Assembly: GCA_026989715.1 (NCBI GenBank)
Contig: JALSIU010000307.1
Location: forward strand, 1 to 10,581
DNA from: Methylomonas sp.
GTDB lineage: Bacteria > Pseudomonadota > Gammaproteobacteria > Methylococcales > Methylomonadaceae
Direction: 5' to 3'
Length of the DNA: 10,581 nucleotides
Shown piece by piece: positions 1 through 6,097 of the stretch. The first letter of the stretch is position 1; each line of letters starts with the position of its first letter. The position numbers were made by a program, and so were the translations under genes. The notes beneath the pieces were generated by a model that did not search any database, was not told where the DNA came from, and saw only the letters and a list, made by a program, of their open reading frames with translations.

Positions 1-292
1 CTGTCCCAAAACGATAAATATAGCCTTGCATATAAGGCGATGCAAAATATTCACCGACTGTTGCAAAGGAAAGCGCAACCAAAACTTGCATACGAATAAT
101 GGCTGACTCTCGCGATAATAAACCTGCTAAAAATAACCAGCCAAAAAAAGCTAATAACCACTGCATTTCTCGACTACCGCTACCATCAATCGTTAAGCAA
201 ATAGCAGTACAAGTAAATGTAAAAGCAACGATATAATAATCGGTTCTATTGTGCGCATACGCTACACCTACTTTAGGAAAGTGCCGTAACAT
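1..292 (-). CDS. Conserved integral membrane protein, N-terminal part (runs off window)
   Basis: The first 97 codons of a gene are open from an ATG at 292-290 to the window edge; the C-terminus is missing. An AGGAG at 304-308 (complementary strand) lies 11 bases upstream of the ATG and supports the start. The product is very hydrophobic, with membrane segments at about residues 19-36, 44-60 and 69-86. A short polar stretch (TDGSGSRE-like, near residue 35-42) links the first two. The segment GEYFASPYMQGYIYR near residue 80-94 resembles, from memory, uncharacterised membrane proteins found in actinobacteria and proteobacteria that continue with a 'vPpGHG' motif; that continuation lies outside the window. 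No enzymatic residues can be assigned. The gene points the same way as yqaA, 144 bases downstream of its stop, and may have its own promoter. Function unknown; the reading frame itself is well supported. Confidence 0.75.
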   Translation of the reverse strand, partial: MLRHFPKVGVAYAHNRTDYYIVAFTFTCTAICLTIDGSGSREMQWLLAFFGWLFLAGLLSRESAIIRMQVLVALSFATVGEYFASPYMQGYIYRFGT

Positions 293-436
293 CTAAAATA
301 AAGCTCCTGATTAATTTGAATACTCTCATCACAAATAGGCTAATGAGGCTATAGCGTACTGCTTCTCGATGCTTGAACAAGAAACGCACTCTACTTTTCG
401 TAGCCGCTTATTTTAGCACAGCACTGCACCCGTCGC

Positions 437-850
437 TTATACAAACCAATAGGCAACAAACAAATAGCGGACTAACTTACCGGTACAAATTAAAATAATG
501 GCCGACCAAAGTGGTAATTTTAACCAGCCTCCTGCAAAACATAAGCCATCCCCCACCACAGGCAACCACGAAAGCAATAAACTCCACTGCCCCCAATGTC
601 TAACCCATGTCAATGCTTTTTGTTTATTTTTATCTAAGACATGTTCTGCCGGAAACTTTTTAGCCGTTATAGCCCCCAACCACCAAGTCGTTAACGCACC
701 TAATGTATTGCCAAGTGTTGCCACAGCAACCAACAACATCACTGCATGCAAGTGCTCAGAGACCATATAAGCCAACACAGCCTCAGACCCCCCGGGTGCG
801 ATTGTCGAAGAAATAAAAGCACTTGCAAACAAGCCCCAAAGCTCTAACAT
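437..850 (-). CDS. yqaA: YqaA family inner membrane protein (DedA/VTT-like)
   Basis: This small inner membrane protein of 137 residues belongs to the YqaA group of the SNARE-associated/DedA-like (VTT) superfamily; E. coli YqaA has about 142. Family landmarks are visible: FASAFISSTIAPGGSE near the N-terminus (E. coli has FASSFLSATLLPGNSE), GNTLGALT near residue 50, LLSWLPVVGDGLC near residue 95 and GKLVRYLFVA near the C-terminus. The arginine and the acidic residues inside hydrophobic segments are typical of the superfamily, whose members are thought to move or scramble lipids or ions; the role of YqaA itself is not established. I chose the ATG at 850-848. The frame can be extended two codons to a TTG at 856, but the ATG has a weak GGA about 6-8 bases upstream and matches the family N-terminus better. 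An intrinsic terminator (875-912) separates it from the copper operon, so it is probably transcribed on its own. Confidence 0.9.
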   Translation of the reverse strand: MLELWGLFASAFISSTIAPGGSEAVLAYMVSEHLHAVMLLVAVATLGNTLGALTTWWLGAITAKKFPAEHVLDKNKQKALTWVRHWGQWSLLLSWLPVVGDGLCFAGGWLKLPLWSAIILICTGKLVRYLFVAYWFV

Positions 851-874
851 ATTCAATCCATTTGCTATAAACGT

Positions 875-912
875 AAAAAAGCCCCTAAAGACCAGTAGGT
901 CAATAGAGGCTT
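875..912 (-). terminator. Intrinsic terminator of the copper-protein operon
   Basis: On the minus strand the arms 912-898 and 893-879 form a 15-position stem with a four-base loop. There are 13 pairs, one of them G-U, and one internal U-U/U-U mismatch. The stem's descending arm ends in GGGGC and runs directly into six T (880-875). It lies 41 bases after the cupredoxin stop codon and 25 bases before the yqaA start. This is a standard rho-independent layout; it should end the three-gene copper transcript and leave yqaA as a separate unit. Confidence 0.8.
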
Positions 913-952
913 CAATTAGCTGAATATACTCTCAGCACTTAGTACTACTTTA

Positions 953-1801
953 TCATTTTTTAACCAAGCCAATTAGCCAGCCTATCAGCTTCACAACTAA
1001 GTCAACGCCATCTTTAATCAGTGCAATGCAATAAGCAAAAATCTCACCTGCCGACATGCCTTTAAACTTACGCGCCAATAAAGGTGCTAATATCAAACCA
1101 ATTGCTAAACCAATCACGGTAAGACCTGAAAAGAAAGAGTTATTACCCACAACCTTATCTTTCATATCAGTCATTTCTTCAACGACCGTATCCGCTAATG
1201 ATTCTTCGGGTTTACTATCTGAATAGTCATCCTGGATAACATAAGCGGTTACCCCTGGAATGCTTGGTAAATCACCATCACCTTTACCAATTTTCAACTG
1301 GCCTTTCATGCCTTTTTCCATGTGTTGCGCAATATCACAATGCACTAAATAGGTTTTATCACCTGGAGGAAAAATCAATGTACCAGAAACCTTACCGGGC
1401 CCTGTCACTTCCAAATGAAACATACCTTTTGGATACAAATATTTAGGCAGACCATGCATCATCCATTGGTGACGCACCTCATCATCATTAACAAAGTTAA
1501 CCGTTAACTTAGTACAAGGTTCAAATTGATATTCCTGCACATCGAAGGCAAACATACGCCCTGGAAATTTCTCAGCATATTTATGCCCAGCATGTACAGT
1601 AATCTCTTTGGTGGCAGCAATGCTGTCACACCCTCCCGGCAAAATATCAGTATTTTGCCCCATGACCATGCCACCTGTGGCATCCATTAAATGACCATCA
1701 CCATGATCCATCATGCGATTATGATTTTCAAACTCTTTTTCCGCAAAAGCAGGAGCTGATAAAGCCAATGATAACGCTACGATTGATAATTGTTTCATCA
1801 T
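953..1801 (-). CDS. Membrane-anchored periplasmic cupredoxin (type 1 copper protein)
   Basis: A 282-residue exported blue-copper protein. A signal peptide occupies residues 1-20 (cleavage after APAFA). Residues 27-49 are rich in Met and His (M30, M31, H33, H37, M39, M45, M47) and may bind copper. The cupredoxin fold spans roughly 65-172. The type 1 copper ligands are all present: H111 (EVRHQW), then C155, H160 and M165 in VHCDIAQHMEKGM. This spacing is close to the copper motif of multicopper-oxidase domains, but there is only one domain, so electron transfer or copper carriage is more likely than oxidase activity. After an acidic linker (190-215) comes a membrane segment at about 223-244 and a second amphipathic or hydrophobic stretch at 252-280. 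The stop of the upstream oxidase gene is only 2 bases away and its last codons carry this gene's ribosome-binding site, so the two are translated as a pair. The oxidase is the obvious partner. Confidence 0.9.
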   Translation of the reverse strand: MMKQLSIVALSLALSAPAFAEKEFENHNRMMDHGDGHLMDATGGMVMGQNTDILPGGCDSIAATKEITVHAGHKYAEKFPGRMFAFDVQEYQFEPCTKLTVNFVNDDEVRHQWMMHGLPKYLYPKGMFHLEVTGPGKVSGTLIFPPGDKTYLVHCDIAQHMEKGMKGQLKIGKGDGDLPSIPGVTAYVIQDDYSDSKPEESLADTVVEEMTDMKDKVVGNNSFFSGLTVIGLAIGLILAPLLARKFKGMSAGEIFAYCIALIKDGVDLVVKLIGWLIGLVKK

Positions 1802-1803
1802 TA

Positions 1804-3531
1804 TCAGTTACCTCCTTTATTTGCAGAAATAAGTGCCATAATGCTCTCTCTATTAACAATAGCTAAATAAGCAATCAGCCCTAAGAATAAGCCAAAAATG
1901 AGATTTCTAAATGAGTTATCTTCGGGGGCTGGAATATCAGCAGAGCCTGGTGTGACATCAGGTGCAGCGACAACACTAGGTGGCGGTGCAACATAGCCAT
2001 CTGCATCGACTTCACCGAGGCTATTCCAATCATCAATATTTTGCCACACCGGCACTTTACGTGCGTGAAATGCCTCTGTAAATAAAGGTGCGATACTCTC
2101 ACCAATCGTTTTAGGCAAGCCAACTTCATTCAAATATTTTTTATAGACCAAAGCACTGACATTACCGCCAGGATTCATCCCGTCGGTTGTAATCCCTTTT
2201 TCCCGGTGATCATGAAAAATCCAGATACCTTCACCATAACTATGAAAACCATCATCGGTTGTATTGATTTTCAAATCATTACGTTGCGCTGGGGCAATAT
2301 CATAAATATCACGTGTAATTTGAGCAATAGGGTTATGCTCTACACCATCATAGTGCGTAATGGTTGCTTTGTGTCCATGTGTATGCACTGCTAACAACTC
2401 ACCGGTACTATTAAACATACGTAATTTAATATTCTTATCCGGCTCTGCAACAATAATGGACTCTCTTAAAGTATAAGGAAAAGAACGACCATTTAATGTA
2501 TGGTAATCTTCGGTTGAATCGGTCATATCATATTCACGATTCATTTTTTTCGCAATTAAGCGTGGGTCATTATATTGTTGCACAATACTGTGCAGTTCCT
2601 TATCCATCGCATGATAATGTAAATCATATTCACTATCATATTCTTCCAACACGGCTTTTGAAGGATGTCTTACTTGCCCACCGCCTACATTGAAAGTTTG
2701 TACCCAGTTATTAGGGCGGTTTTCTTCAACGACAAACATCCCCACTAAGCCCATAGCCAAATGTACATGTGTTTGCACATGACAATGGTAGACAAAGCTA
2801 CCTGCAACCCGAGGACGAATTTCATAAGTTTTACTTTGTCCAGGCAACACAAACTTATCACTCGTTTGCGGCACGCCATCATTTCCCTCACCCGAACTAT
2901 CGACATAAGGATGATCTATACCATGCAAATGAATCGTATGCGGAAAATAATGCGTGTTTTCTAGCTGTATCCAGATGGTATCACCTTGCTCCACGCGAAT
3001 AACCGGTGAAGGAGCCCTCAATAACGGATTCGCATCAGTACCCACAAAACTATTCGTTGCCATACCTCTTGATTTAGGCGCAAACACCCACATTGCAGGC
3101 TGTACGCCTGGGGCAATATCAAAAGTAGGGACAAATCCCTGAAAATCAGGTGAGTGACCATTTAGCTCAGCCACCTCTAATTTAATAATAATTAAATCAG
3201 GATCACCATCACCATCCATATCATTTTTCTTAATGATAGCGTCCAGTGCATAATGCGTATTCATCAATGCTTCCATTGATAAATTATTCGTTCCTTTTAC
3301 TTCCGCAGCAATCGCATAAGGGTTATCAGGACTACAGCGCAGAGATTCCTGCATACTGACACCCTCAATCGTTTGTGCCTTGCGCCACTCCGGATTATTT
3401 TGGTTACAAACCGTTTCTACTTTTCCACGGTCTACTTCAACTGTTTTAGGCAAGCCGACGACAGCTGATGCCGAAAACGGCATCAGCATGACAGTAGCAC
3501 CCAGTAGTATTCCTAAAGGATTTTTCTGCAT
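1804..3531 (-). CDS. Membrane-anchored multicopper oxidase, two cupredoxin domains
   Basis: A 575-residue exported multicopper oxidase. The signal peptide is at about 1-23 (PFSASA). Domain 1, about 113-270, has H198, H201 and H203 in HTIHLHG and the motif HCHVQTHVHLAMG with C250, H255 and M260 as type 1 ligands and H249/H251 for the type 3 site. Domain 2, about 350-465, has H383, H385, H387 (HTHGH) and H440-D441-H442. Asp replaces the type 1 cysteine, so domain 2 keeps trinuclear-site histidines but no blue copper. Type 1 copper only in domain 1 matches the 'type C' two-domain oxidases, which work as trimers. Extras are an N-terminal extension (24-112) with C42, C66 and an acidic DMDGDGDPD loop, a Pro-rich linker (515-540) and a C-terminal anchor (543-561). 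AGGA at 3545-3542 precedes the ATG. The natural substrate cannot be read from sequence; copper(I), a cupredoxin partner or a phenol are candidates. Confidence 0.93.
   Translation of the reverse strand: MQKNPLGILLGATVMLMPFSASAVVGLPKTVEVDRGKVETVCNQNNPEWRKAQTIEGVSMQESLRCSPDNPYAIAAEVKGTNNLSMEALMNTHYALDAIIKKNDMDGDGDPDLIIIKLEVAELNGHSPDFQGFVPTFDIAPGVQPAMWVFAPKSRGMATNSFVGTDANPLLRAPSPVIRVEQGDTIWIQLENTHYFPHTIHLHGIDHPYVDSSGEGNDGVPQTSDKFVLPGQSKTYEIRPRVAGSFVYHCHVQTHVHLAMGLVGMFVVEENRPNNWVQTFNVGGGQVRHPSKAVLEEYDSEYDLHYHAMDKELHSIVQQYNDPRLIAKKMNREYDMTDSTEDYHTLNGRSFPYTLRESIIVAEPDKNIKLRMFNSTGELLAVHTHGHKATITHYDGVEHNPIAQITRDIYDIAPAQRNDLKINTTDDGFHSYGEGIWIFHDHREKGITTDGMNPGGNVSALVYKKYLNEVGLPKTIGESIAPLFTEAFHARKVPVWQNIDDWNSLGEVDADGYVAPPPSVVAAPDVTPGSADIPAPEDNSFRNLIFGLFLGLIAYLAIVNRESIMALISANKGGN
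1810..1817 (-). promoter_or_regulatory. Strong Shine-Dalgarno embedded in the end of the oxidase gene
   Basis: The minus strand reads AAGGAGGT, a full-length match to the anti-Shine-Dalgarno, 8 bases before the cupredoxin ATG at 1801. The same bases encode the C-terminal Lys-Gly-Gly of the multicopper oxidase. This supports the ATG at 1801 (rather than the second ATG at 1798) and points to translational coupling of the two genes. Confidence 0.85.
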
Positions 3532-3558
3532 TGTTTAATTGTCCTGAAGTTTTTTAAC

Positions 3559-4146
3559 TTATTTTTTAAGATTTGCAATAATTTCATCGACTTTATTTTT
3601 AAAGCCTGCATGAGATAAGTACAAGACATACAAACCCGCTAATACAAATAGAAAATACATAAATAAATCATTACGTGCGACAGACTGTCCACTGCCTGCA
3701 ACAAAACTCATATGCGCATCTAAATTATCATTATTTCTACCTTTAAGCGTAATATGAATCAAATATTTGCCTGGCTCAGATACGCCATTAGGCAATTTCA
3801 ATACGACAGTACCAGACTTATGCTTTTTCGCCGGCTGGAAAAAGACGCGCGTGCCTTCAGGCTCTTTTGTTACTTCAAATTCTACCGCTCTATTACGGTA
3901 TCTAACATCTTGGTAGTCAAATACTAACTGAGTGAGAGTGCCTGTATCGGGAATATTTCCACAAAAATCCTCGGCAGGGTATGCCAATGGCTGATAAGCC
4001 GTGTAATGAATCCAATGCTCCGGCTCCAGCTCAAATTTACACTGATCGGTATCGGTACCGGCAGCACCACCATGAGCCCAGATAGATGCAGAAAATAGCA
4101 TTGCCAACAGTGCTAGAAAACTTTTTGTTATTATTTTATGTGTCAT
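3559..4146 (-). CDS. Exported tail-anchored protein with predicted N-terminal histidine; possible copper binder
   Basis: First gene of the copper operon, 195 residues. A GAGGAAG ribosome-binding site at 4158-4152 precedes the ATG by 5 bases. A signal peptide (1-24) ends in SIWA, so cleavage would leave His25 as the mature first residue (HGGAAG). The exported part has two cysteines (C36, C62) that could form a disulfide and further histidines at 43, 47, 131 and 145. Residues 75-150 look beta-rich (VEFEVTKEPEG, TVVLKLPNG, GKYLIHITLKG), as in an immunoglobulin-like fold. A single membrane helix (about 161-178) is followed by a lysine-rich cytoplasmic tail. A mature N-terminal histidine occurs in CopC, LPMOs and PmoB, where it binds copper, but I see no clear homology to these. 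I recall similar 'AHGG' proteins beside oxidases in nitrifiers and methanotrophs, without a known function. The 27-base gap to the oxidase gene supports a single operon and a shared job. Confidence 0.8.
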   Translation of the reverse strand: MTHKIITKSFLALLAMLFSASIWAHGGAAGTDTDQCKFELEPEHWIHYTAYQPLAYPAEDFCGNIPDTGTLTQLVFDYQDVRYRNRAVEFEVTKEPEGTRVFFQPAKKHKSGTVVLKLPNGVSEPGKYLIHITLKGRNNDNLDAHMSFVAGSGQSVARNDLFMYFLFVLAGLYVLYLSHAGFKNKVDEIIANLKK

Positions 4147-4228
4147 AAATTCTTCCTCTTTTTATTTTTTATAATTTTAAAATGTTTTTGCTGCGAAATT
4201 GACTGAACGAACATTAAAAACATCGGAA

Positions 4229-4245
4229 ACTCTATCATATAGAGT
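4229..4245. promoter_or_regulatory. 17-bp dyad, possible operator or 5' mRNA hairpin of the copper operon
   Basis: Perfect 7-base arms ACTCTAT and ATAGAGT flank the 3-base spacer CAT. The dyad sits 83 bases upstream of the first copper-operon gene, immediately downstream of the best leftward promoter candidate (4252-4279). The geometry fits a dimeric repressor site or a short hairpin at the start of the transcript. It does not match the CueR operator pattern I know. Which regulator binds, if any, is unknown. Confidence 0.4.
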
Positions 4246-4251
4246 CCAACA

Positions 4252-4279
4252 AAGATAGAATAGCGATACATTTTGCCAA
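4252..4279 (-). promoter_or_regulatory. Candidate sigma-70 promoter of the copper operon
   Basis: On the minus strand, TTGGCA (4279-4274, five of six matches to the -35 consensus) is followed after 16 bases by TATCTT (4257-4252, four of six matches to the -10). Transcription would start near 4245, giving a leader of about 100 bases that includes the dyad at 4229-4245. An alternative -10, TATGAT, lies inside the dyad but has no good -35. Confidence 0.35.
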
Positions 4280-4363
4280 TAATGCAAAACTATTATATCA
4301 GAATTTTCTTATATTGCTATTGCTATCACGCTCCGGTTTTCGTAAAATTTTGCATATCACAAT

Positions 4364-4369
4364 TATAAT
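4364..4369 (+). promoter_or_regulatory. -10 box of the pgi promoter
   Basis: A perfect TATAAT ends 23 bases before the pgi ATG. No convincing -35 lies 16-18 bases upstream, so activation or a weak basal promoter is possible. A start near 4376 would give a leader of about 17 bases that still contains the AAAGG ribosome-binding site at 4380-4384. The remainder of the divergent region (4147-4392) holds no gene. Confidence 0.4.
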
Positions 4370-4392
4370 AACGCAACCTAAAGGTTCAATAC

Positions 4393-6018
4393 ATGTCTCA
4401 CCTAACTAACTCTGCAGAATGGTTAGCTCTAAAGGAACACCACCAACATGTCAGTCAATTACATATCAGAGATTTATTTGCAGCCGAACCTCAGCGCTTC
4501 ACAAACTACTCAACTAGGTTTGGTGATTTATTATTCGATTACTCGAAAAATAGAATAACAGATAAAACCCTACCTTTGCTATTAGATTTAGCAAATTCGT
4601 GTCGTTTAAAAGAAAAAATTGACGACATGTTCAGTGGTAAGCGCATCAATAAAACGGAAGGTCGCGCAGTACTACATACTGCCTTAAGAAATCATGACAA
4701 TCACCCCGTTTATGTTGATGGCGTTGATGTGATGCCACAAGTTAATCATGCCTTACATAAAATGCGTGATTTTTGTGAGCAGGTACACTCCGGTACTTGG
4801 AAAGGCTACTCAGGCAAGCCTATTACCGATATTGTCAACATTGGCATTGGCGGCTCAGACTTAGGGCCTAAAATGGTCACCAAAGCGTTAACACCTTATG
4901 CAATTGAAGGTATGAGCGTACACTTTGTTTCTAATATTGACCAAGCCGATCTAATGGAAACATTAGAAAAAGTCTCACCGGAAACAACTTTATTCCTGAT
5001 TGCATCAAAAACATTCAGCACCCATGAAACCATGACTAATGCGCAATCTGCGCGCACATGGCTACTTAATGCGGCACAGGATAAATCTGCTACCGCAAAA
5101 CACTTTGTTGCCTTATCTACTCATAAAACCAATGTGGCCGAATTTGGCATCGACCCAAACAATATGTTTGAATTCTGGGATTGGGTAGGTGGACGTTATT
5201 CGCTCTGGTCCTCTATCGGCTTATCCATTGCCTTATATTTAGGCATGGATCATTTTGAGCAACTGCTAGCAGGAGCCCATGAAGCGGACAAACACTTCCA
5301 GAACACACCCTTTGCAGAAAATATCCCCGTTATCATGGGCTTACTAGGCATTTGGTATAATAATTTCTTCGATGCCGATTCTCATGCGATGCTACCATAC
5401 GACCATAGCATGCAGTTTTTTGCCGACTATTTTCAACAAGGTGATATGGAAAGTAACGGTAAAAGTGTTGATTTAGAAGGACACACAACCGATTACAGTA
5501 CCGGCCCTATCATATGGGGGCAACCGGGCACAAATGGTCAGCATGCCTTTTATCAGCTAATCCACCAAGGAACCAAACTGATTCCTTGTGATTTTTTAGC
5601 CCCCGCACAAAGCCATTACGACCTACCGGAACACCATGATATTTTAATTTCTAACTTTCTAGCGCAAACAGAAGCCTTAATGAAAGGAAAAACGGCAGAA
5701 GAAGTCAAGGCAGATATAGGACAGGATGCTGACCCTAGTTTAATTGCGGCTAAAGTCTTTTCCGGCAATAGACCCACTAATTCCTTTTTATTTAAAAAAT
5801 TAACGCCGCATACTTTAGGAACACTACTTGCACTTTATGAGCATAAAATTTTTGTGCAAGGAAAAATATGGAATATCAACAGTTATGACCAAATGGGCGT
5901 TGAATTAGGCAAGGTACTTGCCAGAAAAATTCTACCACAACTACAGCATGATAACCCCGTCACTGCTCATGACTGCTCCACAAACGGCTTAATCAGCCAT
6001 TACAAAAAACTTCGCTAA
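4393..6018 (+). CDS. pgi: Glucose-6-phosphate isomerase
   Basis: Interconverts glucose 6-phosphate and fructose 6-phosphate in the cytoplasm, serving glycolysis, gluconeogenesis and, in ribulose-monophosphate methylotrophs, the sugar-phosphate cycle. The 541 residues are close to the 549 of E. coli Pgi. Family signatures are intact: IGIGGSDLGPKMV (phosphate loop, near 152-164), DWVGGRYSLWSSIG (PROSITE signature 1, near 262-275) and the WNINSYDQMGVELGK stretch (signature 2). The catalytic residues by homology are E353 in MESNGK, H384 in NGQHAF and K507 in ELGK. The ATG is preceded by AAAGG at 8 bases' spacing and the N-terminus matches the family, so the start is secure. It is divergent from the copper operon with a 246-base gap and followed after 8 bases by a strong inverted repeat. 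Nothing is odd about it; it looks like a housekeeping gene. Confidence 0.98.
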   Translation: MSHLTNSAEWLALKEHHQHVSQLHIRDLFAAEPQRFTNYSTRFGDLLFDYSKNRITDKTLPLLLDLANSCRLKEKIDDMFSGKRINKTEGRAVLHTALRNHDNHPVYVDGVDVMPQVNHALHKMRDFCEQVHSGTWKGYSGKPITDIVNIGIGGSDLGPKMVTKALTPYAIEGMSVHFVSNIDQADLMETLEKVSPETTLFLIASKTFSTHETMTNAQSARTWLLNAAQDKSATAKHFVALSTHKTNVAEFGIDPNNMFEFWDWVGGRYSLWSSIGLSIALYLGMDHFEQLLAGAHEADKHFQNTPFAENIPVIMGLLGIWYNNFFDADSHAMLPYDHSMQFFADYFQQGDMESNGKSVDLEGHTTDYSTGPIIWGQPGTNGQHAFYQLIHQGTKLIPCDFLAPAQSHYDLPEHHDILISNFLAQTEALMKGKTAEEVKADIGQDADPSLIAAKVFSGNRPTNSFLFKKLTPHTLGTLLALYEHKIFVQGKIWNINSYDQMGVELGKVLARKILPQLQHDNPVTAHDCSTNGLISHYKKLR

Positions 6019-6026
6019 ATTGAACC

Positions 6027-6064
6027 GGCGGCAACTTTTTTATCCATCAACAAAAGTTGCCGCC
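6027..6064. repeat. Perfect 13-bp inverted repeat after pgi, possible terminator
   Basis: Arms GGCGGCAACTTTT (6027-6039) and AAAAGTTGCCGCC (6052-6064) are perfect complements around a 12-base loop. The stem begins 8 bases after the pgi stop. No T-run follows the stem on either strand; the T and A tracts are inside it. It may end pgi transcription or protect its 3' end. Its position argues that the mltF coding region starts downstream of it rather than at the TTG at 6020. Confidence 0.7.
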
Positions 6065-6097
6065 CTCACAACTAGCCCATTTTCCACTCGCTTTGCT

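Noticed and set aside
498..770. Plus-strand ORF of 90 codons opposite yqaA
   Set aside because: Antisense to a well-recognised family member, Pro/Asn/His-rich composition typical of a shadow frame, no domain.
851..856. TTG start for yqaA two codons upstream
   Set aside because: The ATG at 850 aligns with the family N-terminus and has a better-placed, though weak, GGA.
2206..3142. Several 60-80 codon plus-strand ORFs opposite the multicopper oxidase, and an 82-codon ORF on its own strand in another frame
   Set aside because: All lie inside the oxidase coding region, whose motifs are unambiguous; they show no recognisable domains or ribosome-binding sites.
4271..4289. TTTTGC/GCAAAA dyad in the divergent region as an operator
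   Set aside because: Six bases in very AT-rich DNA, overlapping the candidate -35; weaker than the 4229-4245 dyad.
6020..6097. TTG start for mltF giving 545 residues
   Set aside because: No ribosome-binding site, a perfect hairpin in the first codons, and 26 residues more than the family length; ATG 6098 fits better.
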